DNA from: Caulobacter sp. S45
GTDB taxonomy: Bacteria; Pseudomonadota; Alphaproteobacteria; Caulobacterales; Caulobacteraceae
Assembly: GCF_903642205.1 (NCBI RefSeq)
Contig: NZ_CAHJWH010000004.1
Location: 1 to 51,204, forward strand
Length of the DNA stretch: 51,204 bases
Direction of reading: 5' to 3'
Made by a program: the position numbers and the translations under genes. The notes beneath the pieces were generated by a model that had not been told where the DNA came from, ran no database searches, and worked only from the letters and a program-made list of their open reading frames with translations. This document shows, one piece after another, positions 9,252 to 18,663 of this stretch. How positions within the stretch are numbered: position 1 is the stretch's first letter; each line of letters opens with the position of its first letter.

Positions 9252-10385
9252 CTAAGCCGGGCAGATCGGACGAGGAAAGTCGCCCTTGACTGCCTGGTCC
9301 AGCAAGGAGACAAACCTTGAGGTGTCTGCAAAATAATTTGGATAGGCACGGTACAGGGCAGAAAGAGAGTCAACTGAGAGCAGAACGACTTGAACATCGT
9401 CTTCTTCTACTAATTCTGACTCGATCCGGTCACGCCACAGATTAGCAGTTCTAGACTGCTTAGGTCCGAATGATTGCAATCTGACGTTTTGATTTTTAAT
9501 GTCGAGTCTAAGCACAAAAAACTTGTACTCGCGCATGTCACGAACGCCCTCTAGAGTAGCTTTATACGCACCCAGAGTATTCTTTACCCTTAAGAGGTCT
9601 GATAGCTCTCGTATTTCACTCACCGGTTCATCTCTATTTTGCGGTGTACCTTCGACTGTGACACAACCTTCGATCGACGCAATTGCTGCACTCATCAGCG
9701 CAAAAAATCGTCTCCAATCCCTTTCTCCACGGTTAGACTTTATCGCTTGTTTTGTAAAAAGATCGACGGTCTCTACCGCTGTTGCCCAGGCGTGTTGTAG
9801 TTCCGTTCGAAGCTGCACCTCAATCCTAAGCCCATCGTAGCAAGCAGTTTTATCTTTACCCTTAAAGCTATAAACTAAGCGCAATGATCTATATCCATCC
9901 GGCTTAGGTTCGTTCATATAGTCATTCACTTTGTGGAGCGTGTGCGCAAATATGCTTTTATCATATCGATCGCGCATATTTTGCAGAGAGTTAATAGAGG
10001 AGAGAACTGCTCTACATCCTCCAATATCCTGCATCTGCACAAGTCGCATTGTGTCCTTGTATACCAGCTTGCGGTGTATAGACTCAATTCTCTTGATCCT
10101 TTGAGCTACTGTCACCTCAGCCTCTACGTGACGAACCTTCCGTCTGAGGTCGATCTGCATAGCGTTCAGCGGAAAGCTGTGTGCTGAACGCCACCTGTTA
10201 ACGAGGTCGTAGTCTGGGCCGGCAGGAAGCGGCAATGGAGACGTCCGCAATGAGCGGGCAGCAACATTAACTGCTTTTATGTCAGTGGGAGGGGTGGTCC
10301 AGTTCGCCATAACGTCATTGCCACTAGCCAATCGCGGCCTAATGGAACTGATGTTATCACTCCAGTCAACGCTTGGGTATGCCAT
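9252..10385 (-). CDS. Orphan RelA/SpoT-domain protein
   Basis: A 377-residue protein whose residues about 60-210 form a RelA/SpoT nucleotidyltransferase domain. The motifs in order are VAQRIKRIESIHRKL, QMQDIGGCRAV (metal-binding Asp120), KPDGYRSLR (164-169) and RIEVQLRTELQHAWATAVE (catalytic-type Glu189). Where the family normally has GYRSLH, this protein has Arg at 169. No HD hydrolase, TGS or ACT domain is present, so it is not a housekeeping Rel. Residues about 211-377 are a C-terminal extension with no motif I recognise. The gene is much AT-richer than its surroundings, which suggests transfer. It may make (p)ppGpp-type alarmones, or be a toxic small alarmone synthetase that pyrophosphorylates tRNA; sequence alone does not decide. 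No separate antitoxin gene is visible. Confidence 0.85.
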   Translation of the reverse strand: MAYPSVDWSDNISSIRPRLASGNDVMANWTTPPTDIKAVNVAARSLRTSPLPLPAGPDYDLVNRWRSAHSFPLNAMQIDLRRKVRHVEAEVTVAQRIKRIESIHRKLVYKDTMRLVQMQDIGGCRAVLSSINSLQNMRDRYDKSIFAHTLHKVNDYMNEPKPDGYRSLRLVYSFKGKDKTACYDGLRIEVQLRTELQHAWATAVETVDLFTKQAIKSNRGERDWRRFFALMSAAIASIEGCVTVEGTPQNRDEPVSEIRELSDLLRVKNTLGAYKATLEGVRDMREYKFFVLRLDIKNQNVRLQSFGPKQSRTANLWRDRIESELVEEDDVQVVLLSVDSLSALYRAYPNYFADTSRFVSLLDQAVKGDFPRPICPA

Positions 10386-10491
10386 CTAGATGTCGCCCAA
10401 TCCGGGGCAGACCATAGCGGCAGCTGCCAGCTGGTGTGGCGTGGATAGTTGGGTCTGGACCGGCCAAAATTGGAGGTCGGCGTGCGATCCT

Positions 10492-10507
10492 TAACTTTGT
10501 CAAGTTA
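10492..10507 (-). promoter_or_regulatory. Palindrome containing a TTGACA hexamer
   Basis: On the minus strand this reads TAACTTGACAAAGTTA, a 6-bp inverted repeat around a four-base centre that contains a perfect -35 hexamer (complement of 10498-10503). It is 107 bases upstream of the RelA/SpoT start codon and just downstream of aspS. I see no convincing -10 at 17 bases, so it may be an operator, part of a non-standard promoter, or a weak hairpin. Confidence 0.35.
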
Positions 10508-10558
10508 GCGCCATCCTGGCTTACGGATTGCTAGAACAAAAAGGCCGCTCGCCGCCGC

Positions 10559-12340
10559 TCAGCCCTTGATCGGCGCGGCGACATGGATGTGCAGTTCCTT
10601 CAGCTGGGCGTCGCTGACGGGGGCGGGGGCTTGCATCATCAGGTCCTGGGCCTGCTGGTTCAGGGGGAAGGCGATGACTTCGCGGATGCTGGCGGCTCCG
10701 GCCAGCAGCATGACGATGCGGTCCACGCCCGGCGCGATGCCGCCGTGGGGGGGCGCGCCGTAGCGGAAGGCGTTCAGCATGCCGCCGAAGCGAGCCTCGA
10801 CTTCGCTCGCAGGATAGCCGGCGACCTCGAAGGCCTTGAGCATGATCTCGGGCTTGTGGTTCCGGATCGCACCGGAAGACAGCTCCACCCCGTTGCAGAC
10901 GATGTCGTACTGATAGGCCAGGATGTCGAGCGGGTCCTGGGAATCCAGCGCCGACATCTCGCCCTGCGGCATGGAGAAGGGGTTGTGGGAGAAGTCGATT
11001 TTCTTGTCGTCTTCGTTCCACTCGTACATGGGGAAGTCGACGATCCAGCAGAACTTGAACTGGTCCTCGTCCACAAGACCGAGATCGGTGCCGACCTTGG
11101 TGCGCGCCAGGCCTGCGAACCGGTAGAAGGCGTCCGGCTCGCCCGCGGCGAAGAACACCGCGTCGCCGGCTCTGAGGTCCAGCTGGGCGCGCAGCGCCTC
11201 GGTGCGCTCGGGGCCGAGGTTCTTGGCCACGGGCCCTGCGCCGGCGTCCTCGCCTTCACGCCAGAAGATGTAGGCCAGGCCCGGCTGGTCCTCGCCCTTG
11301 GCCCAGTCGTTCATGCGGTCGCAGAAGGCGCGCGATCCGCCGCCGGGGGCCGGGATGGCCCAGATCTCCGCCTTCGCGTTCTCCAGGATGCGGGCGAAGA
11401 CGCCGAAGCCGCCGCCGCGAAAATGCTCCGACACCTCGGCCATCTCGATGGGGTTGCGCAGGTCCGGCTTGTCGGAGCCGTACTTGCGCACCGCCTCGCG
11501 GAAGGGGATGTGCGGGAAGGGGCCGACGGTGGCGCGCTTGCCTTGGCCGAATTCCTCGAACACGCCGCGCATCACCGGCTCGATCACGTCGAACACGTCC
11601 TGCTGGGTGACGAAGCTCATCTCCATGTCGAGCTGGTAGAACTCGCCGGGCGAACGGTCGGCCCGGGCCGCCTCGTCCCGGAAGCAGGGTGCGATCTGGA
11701 AGTAGCGGTCGAAGCCCGAGACCATCAGCAGCTGCTTGAACTGCTGGGGCGCCTGGGGCAGGGCGTAGAACTGGCCCGGATAGAGCCGTGACGGCACCAG
11801 GTAGTCGCGCGCGCCTTCGGGCGAGGAGGCGGTGAGGATGGGCGTCTGGAACTCGGTGAAGCCCTGCTCGATCATGCGGCGGCGCAGGCTCGCGATCACC
11901 TGGGAGCGCAGCACGATGCTTCGATGTAGCGTTTCGCGGCGCAGGTCGAGGTAGCGGTACTTCAGCCGCAGCTCCTCGGGGTAGTCCGGCTCGCCGAACA
12001 CCGGCACCGGCAGCTCGGCGGCCTCGGAGAGCACCTCCAAGGCGGTGACGCGAATCTCGATCTCGCCGGTCGGCAAGCTGGGGTTCACCGTCTCGGGCGT
12101 GCGCGCCACCACCTCGCCGTCGACCCGGATCACACTCTCCGCCCGCGTGCGTTCGGCGGCGGCAAAACCGGGCGTCGTGGGCGACAGCACCAGCTGGGTG
12201 ACACCGTAATGGTCGCGCAGGTCGATGAACATCAGCCCGCCGTGGTCGCGCTTCCTGTGCACCCAGCCGGACAGGCGCACGGCGCGCCCCACGTCGGAGG
12301 CGCGGAGCGCACCGCAGGTGTCGGTACGATAGGCGTGCAT
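10559..12340 (-). CDS. aspS: Aspartyl-tRNA synthetase
   Basis: Charges tRNA-Asp. The ATG at 12340 starts [18 protein letters not shown], directly before the OB-fold anticodon domain, and gives 593 residues, the bacterial norm; a longer frame to 12415 is rejected because the extra residues are not family-like. The bacterial-type core shows [21 protein letters not shown], motif 2 with [19 protein letters not shown], and motif 3 with [16 protein letters not shown] near the C-terminus. The GAD insertion domain lies in the middle. Whether it also charges tRNA-Asn cannot be told from the window. It is divergent from hdaA. Confidence 0.95.
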   Translation of the reverse strand: MHAYRTDTCGALRASDVGRAVRLSGWVHRKRDHGGLMFIDLRDHYGVTQLVLSPTTPGFAAAERTRAESVIRVDGEVVARTPETVNPSLPTGEIEIRVTALEVLSEAAELPVPVFGEPDYPEELRLKYRYLDLRRETLHRSIVLRSQVIASLRRRMIEQGFTEFQTPILTASSPEGARDYLVPSRLYPGQFYALPQAPQQFKQLLMVSGFDRYFQIAPCFRDEAARADRSPGEFYQLDMEMSFVTQQDVFDVIEPVMRGVFEEFGQGKRATVGPFPHIPFREAVRKYGSDKPDLRNPIEMAEVSEHFRGGGFGVFARILENAKAEIWAIPAPGGGSRAFCDRMNDWAKGEDQPGLAYIFWREGEDAGAGPVAKNLGPERTEALRAQLDLRAGDAVFFAAGEPDAFYRFAGLARTKVGTDLGLVDEDQFKFCWIVDFPMYEWNEDDKKIDFSHNPFSMPQGEMSALDSQDPLDILAYQYDIVCNGVELSSGAIRNHKPEIMLKAFEVAGYPASEVEARFGGMLNAFRYGAPPHGGIAPGVDRIVMLLAGAASIREVIAFPLNQQAQDLMMQAPAPVSDAQLKELHIHVAAPIKG

Positions 12341-12509
12341 GGCGGGGCTTTCGGCGGCCCCGGGGCTATGGCGCGACCGAGGGCGGATCAGGATACGAAG
12401 GCGGGGAAGGGCCATGGGGCCTCCACCATGTCAAGCTTGCCCCCATCGCGGGTGACGCCTCCGCGGCCCTCTGCTAGGCTCGCTGCATGTGCGAAACCGG
12501 AGCCCCTGC

Positions 12510-13169
12510 GTGTCGGCTCAGCTGCGCCTGAGCTTGGAGCGCGCGCCCGACCATGCGCGGGCCGCCTTCGTCGTTTCCGACTCCAACGCTTTGGCCGTGC
12601 AGACGCTGGACAGCTGGCCGGACTGGCGAGGTGGAGCTTTGACACTGGTCGGACCTCTTGGCTCGGGCAAGACCCACCTCGCAGCGATCTGGGCTGAGCG
12701 CGTAGGCGCGGCGGCCTTTCCGGTGGACGGCGTGGACATGGTGGGCGAGGGCCCGGTTCTGGTCGAGGACGCCGAGGGCCGCCTGCCCGACGAGACCCTG
12801 TTCCACCTCCTGAACGTCTCGGCGCGCCCGGGCGGCGGCCTGCTGCTCACCTCCCGCGTCGCTCCGAGCCTTTGGCCCGTGCGCCTGCCCGACCTCCGCT
12901 CGCGCCTGAACGCCCTGCCGACCGCACGGATCGAGGAGCCGGACGACACGGTGTTGGGCGCCATGCTCGACAAGTTCTTCTTCGAGCGGAACATCCGCCC
13001 GAGCGCGGAGCTTCTCGCCTACCTCGTCCGGCGCATCGAGCGCTCGGCCCAGAGCGCCCAGTCGGTTGTCGCGCGCCTGGACGAGGCGGCCGACGCCACC
13101 GGCCGCCGGGTCTCCCGCAGCCTGGCGCGCCTGATGCTCGGCGAGGAACAGGTCGAGGCCGTCCCATGA
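12510..13169 (+). CDS. hdaA: DnaA-related regulatory ATPase HdaA
   Basis: A 219-residue DnaA-like AAA+ protein. In Caulobacter HdaA, with the DNA-polymerase sliding clamp, promotes hydrolysis of DnaA-bound ATP and so limits replication initiation. I choose the GTG at 12510 because it places a QLRLSL clamp-binding-type motif at the very N-terminus and has GGAG seven bases upstream; a GTG at 12489 is in frame but lacks a binding site. Walker A is [11 protein letters not shown] at about residues 47-57. The Walker B region (GPVLVEDAE) and the segment [16 protein letters not shown] match Hda proteins. The position just upstream of ppk1 matches the Caulobacter order. Confidence 0.88.
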   Translation: MSAQLRLSLERAPDHARAAFVVSDSNALAVQTLDSWPDWRGGALTLVGPLGSGKTHLAAIWAERVGAAAFPVDGVDMVGEGPVLVEDAEGRLPDETLFHLLNVSARPGGGLLLTSRVAPSLWPVRLPDLRSRLNALPTARIEEPDDTVLGAMLDKFFFERNIRPSAELLAYLVRRIERSAQSAQSVVARLDEAADATGRRVSRSLARLMLGEEQVEAVP

Positions 13170-13221
13170 GGCGGCTTCAGTTCATGAAAGGGTCGCGTCA
13201 AGCGGCATAAATGCTTTGGAT

Positions 13222-15444
13222 ATGAGCGAGATCGTCCACCTGGAGCCCGAGGCGGCGCCTGCGCCGCCGGCGCCGAAGTCGGCTGAGCCGCGGCTCGACG
13301 TCGCCCTGCTGAATTCTACAGAGCGCTTCTTCAACCGCGAACTCTCTTGGCTGCGCTTCAACGAGCGGGTGCTGGAGGAGAGCGAGACCAAGCGCCATCC
13401 GCTGTTGGAGCGACTGCGGTTCCTCTCCATCTCGGCCAGCAACCTGGACGAGTTCTACATGGTGCGCATCGCGGGCCTTAAGGGTCAGGTGCGCGAGGGC
13501 GTGCGGGTGGTGAGCCAGGATGGGCTGACCCCCTCCGAACAGCTCACCCGCGTCAGCGCCGCCGCCACCGAGCTGATGAGCGCCCAGAGCCGCATCTGGC
13601 GCACGCTCCGGGGCGAACTCGCCCGCGAGCGGCTGCACGTGGTGGAGCTGGGCGGGATTACGCCGGCTGACCGGGAGGGGCTGGAGCCGGTCTTTTCCAC
13701 CCAGCTCTTCCCTGTGCTCACGCCGCTGGCCATCGATCCGGCGCACCCCTTCCCCTTCCTGCCGAACCTTGCCTTCGCCCTCGCCTTGAAGCTGAAGCGG
13801 GCCAGCGACGGCAAGACCTTTTTCGCGCTCGTGCCCATGCCGAACCAGGTGCGCCGCTTCTGGCAGCTGAAGCACGGCGAGGCGCGCAAGTCCCCACGTG
13901 CGGAGCGCCGTTTCGTGCCGCTGGAGACCCTGGTGGCCCTGTTCCTGGATCGCCTGTTCCCGGAATGCGAGGTCCAGGCCCAAGGCGTCTTCCAGATCAT
14001 CCGCGATAGCGACGTGGAGTTGGAGGAGGAGGCCGAGGACCTGGTGCGCGAGTTCGAGGCCCTGCTGCGCCAGCGCCGCCGGGGCTCGGTGGTGCGGATC
14101 GCGCTGGAGGCATCCATGCCGCAGGAGCTGCAGGACCTGATCCTGCGCAACCTCCAGTGCCATCCGGAGGAGGTGGTGGTGACCGAGGGCCTGCTTGGCC
14201 TCTCCCAGCTGTCCGAGCTCATCCCCGCCGGGCGCGCCGACCTGAAGTTCACGCCCTACGAGCCCCGCTTCCCCGAACGCGTCCTGGAGCACGGCGGCGA
14301 CTGCTTTGCGGCCATCACCGAAAAGGACATCCTGGTCCACCACCCCTACGAGAGCTTCGATGCCGTGGTGCAGTTCCTGCGCCAGGCCGCGGCCGACCCC
14401 AACGTGCTGGCCATTAAGCAGACGCTCTACCGGACCTCGTCTGACAGCCCCATCGTCGCCGCCCTGATCGACGCCGCCGACCGCGGAAAGAACGTGACCG
14501 CGCTGGTGGAGATCAAGGCCCGCTTCGACGAGGCCAACAACCTGAAGTGGGCGCGCGACCTGGAGCGCGCAGGCGTCCACGTCGTCTTCGGCTTCATCGA
14601 GTACAAGACCCACGCCAAGATCAGCATCGTGGTGCGGCGCGAAGGCGAGGCCCTGCAGACCTACTGTCACTTCGGCACCGGCAACTACCACCCGATCACC
14701 GCGCGTGTTTACACCGACCTGTCGCTGTTCACCTGTGACCCCGCCATGGCGCGAGACGCCAGCAAGATCTTCAACTTCATTACCGGCTATGCGCGCCCCG
14801 AGGGGCTGGAGAAGCTCGCCATCTCGCCCATCAGCCTGAAGGCCTCCCTGTTGGCCCAGATCGCGGCCGAGGCCGAGAACGCCAGGTGCGGCAAGCCCGC
14901 GGTGATCTGGGCCAAGCTGAACTCGCTGGTGGATCGCGAGATTATCGATGCGCTTTACGTCGCCAGTCAGGAAGGGGTGCGGATCGACCTGGTGGTGCGC
15001 GGCATCTGCTGCCTGCGCCCCGGTGTGCCGGGCTTGTCGGAGAACATCCACGTCAAGAGCATAGTCGGCCGCTTCCTGGAGCACGGCCGCGTCGTCTGCT
15101 TCGCGAATGGCCGGCCCATGCCTAGCCCAGAGGCGCGGGTCTTCATCTCCTCGGCGGACTGGATGCCGAGGAACCTGGACCGTCGGATCGAGACGCTCGT
15201 GCCCGTGGAGAACCCGACCGTCCACCAGCAGGTGCTGAACCAGATCATGGTCGCCAACCTGAACGACGAGGCCCAGACTTGGCTTCTGGGCTCCGATGGC
15301 GCCTACAAGCGCTACGACACCGCGGGCGTGCGCAAGCCCTTTTCCGCCCACGACTACTTCATGACCAACCCCAGTCTCTCGGGTCGCGGGAAGAACGGAA
15401 AAATCCTGCCGCGGGCGTTCGACCACGTAGGACCACGGCGATAG
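13222..15444 (+). CDS. ppk1: Polyphosphate kinase 1
   Basis: Makes polyphosphate from ATP reversibly. With the ATG at 13222 the protein has 740 residues; a TTG six bases earlier would add two. The N-terminal domain contains [18 protein letters not shown], typical of Ppk1. The autophosphorylated His lies in [11 protein letters not shown] (His483), followed by [11 protein letters not shown]. The second catalytic phospholipase-D-like domain contains [16 protein letters not shown] and, in the C-terminal part, [16 protein letters not shown]. The ppx gene follows on the same strand after a 243-base gap, so synthesis and breakdown of polyphosphate are encoded together. Confidence 0.96.
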   Translation: MSEIVHLEPEAAPAPPAPKSAEPRLDVALLNSTERFFNRELSWLRFNERVLEESETKRHPLLERLRFLSISASNLDEFYMVRIAGLKGQVREGVRVVSQDGLTPSEQLTRVSAAATELMSAQSRIWRTLRGELARERLHVVELGGITPADREGLEPVFSTQLFPVLTPLAIDPAHPFPFLPNLAFALALKLKRASDGKTFFALVPMPNQVRRFWQLKHGEARKSPRAERRFVPLETLVALFLDRLFPECEVQAQGVFQIIRDSDVELEEEAEDLVREFEALLRQRRRGSVVRIALEASMPQELQDLILRNLQCHPEEVVVTEGLLGLSQLSELIPAGRADLKFTPYEPRFPERVLEHGGDCFAAITEKDILVHHPYESFDAVVQFLRQAAADPNVLAIKQTLYRTSSDSPIVAALIDAADRGKNVTALVEIKARFDEANNLKWARDLERAGVHVVFGFIEYKTHAKISIVVRREGEALQTYCHFGTGNYHPITARVYTDLSLFTCDPAMARDASKIFNFITGYARPEGLEKLAISPISLKASLLAQIAAEAENARCGKPAVIWAKLNSLVDREIIDALYVASQEGVRIDLVVRGICCLRPGVPGLSENIHVKSIVGRFLEHGRVVCFANGRPMPSPEARVFISSADWMPRNLDRRIETLVPVENPTVHQQVLNQIMVANLNDEAQTWLLGSDGAYKRYDTAGVRKPFSAHDYFMTNPSLSGRGKNGKILPRAFDHVGPRR

Positions 15445-15687
15445 GATGCTTCGCCGCTGGGATGTCCGCTTTGGATCGAGCGGCGAAGACGTCCTCATCT
15501 CCACCTGCGCAGCGTGGGTAGGGAGCCGCGCGCAGCCTGGTGAGGAAGGCGTCGCCGCCGCTGCCGCTGCCTCGACAAGCTGGCGAGTGCAGCAGCTGCA
15601 ACGCCCCCGCCGTCACGGTGCTTCGCGCGCCGCTCCCCCCGCTCTGCAGGGGAGGAGACAAACGGCCCTGCAGGCGAGACGCCGCGC
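15445..15687. repeat. ppk1-ppx gap with a degenerate intergenic repeat
   Basis: No gene can be supported here. The stretch contains segments such as ctcatctccacctgcgcagc near 15495 and gctccccccgctctgcaggg near 15634, each of which can fold on itself. They resemble the long intergenic repeats found in Caulobacteraceae. This is recognition by eye of a degenerate copy, not a measured match. Confidence 0.35.
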
Positions 15688-17181
15688 GTGATCTCGTCCG
15701 ACGAGCGCGCCACACGCGACGTCGCCGTGATCGACGTCGGCTCCAACTCCGTGCGTCTGGTGCTCTACCGGCTGGAGGGCCGGGCGATCTGGCAGGTCTA
15801 TAACGAGAAGGTGCTGGCGGGCCTTGGCCGCGATCTCGCCGAGACCGGGCGGCTAGCGCCAGAGGGCGTGGTCGCCGCCATGGCGGCGCTCCGACGATTT
15901 CGCGCCGTGCTGGATGGCGCAGGCCTGGCCCAGGTGTTCTGCGCCGCCACCGCCGCGGTGCGTGAGGCGCGCGATGGCCGGGTCTTCGTGGATCGCGTGC
16001 GCGCCGAGACCGGCTTGGTCATCCGCGTGCTTTCCGGCGAGGAGGAGGCGCACTGTTCTGCGCTCGGCGTCATCGCAGGCCAGCCGACCGCGGAGGGCGT
16101 GGTGGGCGATCTCGGCGGCTCGAGCCTGGAGCTGGTGCGTATCACCGATGGGCGACCGGGCTCGGGGACCACCCTGCCGCTCGGTCCTTTCGCGCTCGGA
16201 GCGCCCGGCCCGATCGACGCACCGGCGCTCAGCCGCACCATCCGCACGCGCTTGGCGGGAGCGGCTCCCGCCTACTCCGCCGCCTGCCTGCATGCGGTGG
16301 GCGGCGCCTGGCGCAACATCGCGCTGATCCACATGGACGCCACCCGCTATCCCCTGCGCATCGTGCATCAGTACGAGATGACCGGGCGCGAGGCGCTGGA
16401 GGCGGCCCGCTTCGTGGCCCAGCAGTCGCGCGCCTCGCTGGAGCGAATGCCGGGCGTCACCAGGAAGCGGGCGGAGACGCTGCCCTACGCCGCGCTCGTC
16501 CTTGAGGCCATGGTGGACACGCTGGGCTTTGCGCGCATCTCCTTTTCAGCCTTCGGCTTGCGTGAGGGCCTGCTGCTGGACGCCATTCCGGCCGACATCC
16601 GCGGGCGCGACCCCTTGGTGGAGGGTTGCGCCGCCATCGGCGTGCGCCAGGGGGCGGCCGAGCACCTGGGGCCGGTGCTGCACGCCTGGCTTGAGCCCAT
16701 GTGGGCGAGCTTGCCGCCGCTGTTCGAGGCCGGACGCGACGCGGTGCTGCTGGCGGCGGCCTGCCGGCTGGCCGACATGGGGGCGCGCCTGCACCCCGAT
16801 CATCGTGCCGATTTGGCCCTCGACCAGGTGCTGCGCGCGCCCACGCCGGGCCAGACCCATGCGGAGCGCGCCTATCTGGCCGCCGCCGTCTTCTCGCGCT
16901 TCACGGCGGCCCAGCCATCGCATCCCTGGCTGGAGCGGTTGCTGTCGCCTGAGCGGGTTCGGCGGGCCCGCGTGCTTGGCGCCGCCATCCGGCTCGGCTG
17001 CGACCTGTCGGGCCGCAGCGCGGGCCTGCTGTCCCAGTCCCGCTTGGCGCTGGATGGCCTCGGCCTGCTGCTCAGCGTTGAGAAGGGCGCGCAGGACCTG
17101 ACGCTGGGCGAACAGACCCGCAAGCGCCTGGCCAGCGTAGCCGGCGTGCTCCAGGTCGAGCCCCGCATTGAGGTGGTCTGA
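15688..17181 (+). CDS. ppx: Exopolyphosphatase, Ppx/GppA family
   Basis: A 497-residue ASKHA-fold phosphatase that degrades polyphosphate and may also act on pppGpp. It begins from a GTG at 15688. The phosphate-binding motif is IDVGSNSVRLVLYR near residue 14, followed by LSGEEEAHCSALG and GVVGDLGGSSLELVRI, the latter being the second phosphate loop. The C-terminal half (about 310-497) corresponds to the HD-like helical domain of longer Ppx proteins. It ends five bases before the convergent pentapeptide gene. Confidence 0.93.
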   Translation: MISSDERATRDVAVIDVGSNSVRLVLYRLEGRAIWQVYNEKVLAGLGRDLAETGRLAPEGVVAAMAALRRFRAVLDGAGLAQVFCAATAAVREARDGRVFVDRVRAETGLVIRVLSGEEEAHCSALGVIAGQPTAEGVVGDLGGSSLELVRITDGRPGSGTTLPLGPFALGAPGPIDAPALSRTIRTRLAGAAPAYSAACLHAVGGAWRNIALIHMDATRYPLRIVHQYEMTGREALEAARFVAQQSRASLERMPGVTRKRAETLPYAALVLEAMVDTLGFARISFSAFGLREGLLLDAIPADIRGRDPLVEGCAAIGVRQGAAEHLGPVLHAWLEPMWASLPPLFEAGRDAVLLAAACRLADMGARLHPDHRADLALDQVLRAPTPGQTHAERAYLAAAVFSRFTAAQPSHPWLERLLSPERVRRARVLGAAIRLGCDLSGRSAGLLSQSRLALDGLGLLLSVEKGAQDLTLGEQTRKRLASVAGVLQVEPRIEVV

Positions 17182-17186
17182 GCCGG

Positions 17187-17981
17187 TCAGAAGCCCCGGG
17201 GCGACGGAGGCGCGGGCGGCGCAGGCGGGCTGGGCGGCGCCGGCGGCCGGCTCACCACGAGGTGCATGTGGCCCGGACGGCATCCGCCGCCATGCAGGCC
17301 GGCCGGCAGACGCACGTGCGGGTCGGTGCAGGCGTCGTCGAGCTGGTCCTGGCTCAGGCCCCGCACCTGCGACCAGTCCGTGCCGCGCATGTCGGCGCCG
17401 GTCAGTTCGGCGTTGTGGAAGTCCGCCCCGGTCAGGTCCGTCCCGCCGAAGCCGACGCCCTGCAGCTCCGCGTTGCGGAAGCTGGCGTGCGCGAAGCGGC
17501 CGCCCTTCAGCACCGCGCCCTGCATCTCAGCCGCGGTGAAGTCGGCGCCCTGCGCACTTACGCCTGACAGGTTGGCGCCCTGGAGTTCCGCGCCCTTCAG
17601 CTGGGCGCCTGTCAGATTCGCCCGGCTGAAGTTGGCGCCTTGCCCCTCAAGCCCGCTCATAAGGGCGTTGTTGAAGGCCGACCCCTCAAAGTCCGATCCC
17701 AGCACCCTGCCCCCCTGGAGGTTGGCCCGGCTGAAGTCCGACCAGGAGAAGTCGGAACCGACCACCGAGGCGCCGCGCAGGTCCGCGCCGACCAGGGCCG
17801 AATGGTCGAAGTCGGCGCCGGCGAAGGTCGCGCCGACAAGCTGGCGGCCTGAGAACTGGCAGCGCTGGCAGGAGCCGCCGAGCGCCACCCGGCGCGCCAC
17901 GTCCTTGTCGGCGGCATGAACGCCGCTGCCAGCCCCCAGCAGCGCCAAAGCAGATAGTAAGACTAGGGTACTCTGCCGCAT
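17187..17981 (-). CDS. Exported pentapeptide-repeat protein, 264 residues
   Basis: The ATG at 17981 gives MRQSTLVLLSALALLGAG with an Ala-His-Ala cleavage-like site near residue 24, so the protein should be exported to the periplasm. After a CQRC motif near residue 38, about 150 residues consist of A(D/N)LxG-type pentapeptides (ADFDHSALVGADLRGASV and so on) expected to form a right-handed beta-helix. A domain containing two Cys follows, then a Pro-rich tail of PPAPPSPPAPPAPP type. No enzyme motif is seen. The next gene upstream is a shorter paralogue. The function is unknown; a scaffold or binding role is an inference from the fold. Confidence 0.85.
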   Translation of the reverse strand: MRQSTLVLLSALALLGAGSGVHAADKDVARRVALGGSCQRCQFSGRQLVGATFAGADFDHSALVGADLRGASVVGSDFSWSDFSRANLQGGRVLGSDFEGSAFNNALMSGLEGQGANFSRANLTGAQLKGAELQGANLSGVSAQGADFTAAEMQGAVLKGGRFAHASFRNAELQGVGFGGTDLTGADFHNAELTGADMRGTDWSQVRGLSQDQLDDACTDPHVRLPAGLHGGGCRPGHMHLVVSRPPAPPSPPAPPAPPSPRGF

Positions 17982-18082
17982 TGACCTGATACTCCGGGCC
18001 CAGCACACCCGGCCGGTTGGAGCAGATGTGGGGCGAGGGGACCCCGGCCGCCACTTAATTCGTGGTAATCAAGCCTGCCGCC

Positions 18083-18574
18083 TCAACGGCAGAGCGGCAG
18101 GTGAAGGCCGGGCGGTGCGGTGGTCGCGGCATCGCCGCAGGCCAGGGCCAGCTGGCTCTGGGTCAAGCCCACCGCCCGGTCCATCTCCGCGCCGGAGAAG
18201 TTAGCCCCCGCCAGGTGCGCGCCGCGGAAATTGGCGCCCTGCAGGTAGGTCCCGACCAGGCTGGCGTTGACAAGGTTGGCCCCGGCGAAGTTCGAACCGC
18301 CCAGCACCGCGCCGTAGGCGTTCAGGTCGCGAAGGTCGGAGCCGGCGAAATCTGTGTGGGTGATCTCGGCGGTGGACATGTCGGCTTGGCGCAGGCGCGC
18401 CCCGGCGAAGTCGCGGCCCTTCATCTGCACGTTGGAGAAGTCGGCCTGGAACAGGTTGCAGCGCGGGCAGCTCGCGCCGGCCTTGGCATGCTCGATCTGC
18501 ACCGGACTCTGGGCGAAGGCCGGGACGGCGGCGAAGACCAGCACCGCGGCGAGGGCGAAGGCGGAATGTCTCAT
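18083..18574 (-). CDS. Exported pentapeptide-repeat protein, 163 residues
   Basis: A signal peptide (MRHSAFALAAVLVFAAVPAFAQ) is followed by CPRCNLFQADF, the same CxxC-then-repeat arrangement as the 264-residue neighbour, and then by about 85 residues of pentapeptide repeats (GSNFAGANLVNASLVGTYLQ). The C-terminus has SQLALACGD...LPLC, again paralleling the neighbour's second Cys pair (DQLDDACTD...GGGC). The two genes are in tandem on one strand with 101 bases between them and arose by duplication. The function is unknown. Confidence 0.85.
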   Translation of the reverse strand: MRHSAFALAAVLVFAAVPAFAQSPVQIEHAKAGASCPRCNLFQADFSNVQMKGRDFAGARLRQADMSTAEITHTDFAGSDLRDLNAYGAVLGGSNFAGANLVNASLVGTYLQGANFRGAHLAGANFSGAEMDRAVGLTQSQLALACGDAATTAPPGLHLPLCR

Positions 18575-18663
18575 CTTGGCGCAGGTCCACGCATTGCGGC
18601 GATCCGACCTCTAAGCGTGCAAGCTTAAGACCGCGTGTCTCCGTCTTCTCGCAAGGAAGGAGA

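Noticed and set aside
10386-10558. A small antitoxin gene upstream of the RelA/SpoT gene
   Set aside because: The only frames are under ten codons, including one ending just at the start codon. None can encode a folded antitoxin.
13198-15504. A 768-codon open frame antisense to polyphosphate kinase
   Set aside because: No recognisable domain. It mirrors the ppk1 frame exactly, as expected of a GC-rich shadow.
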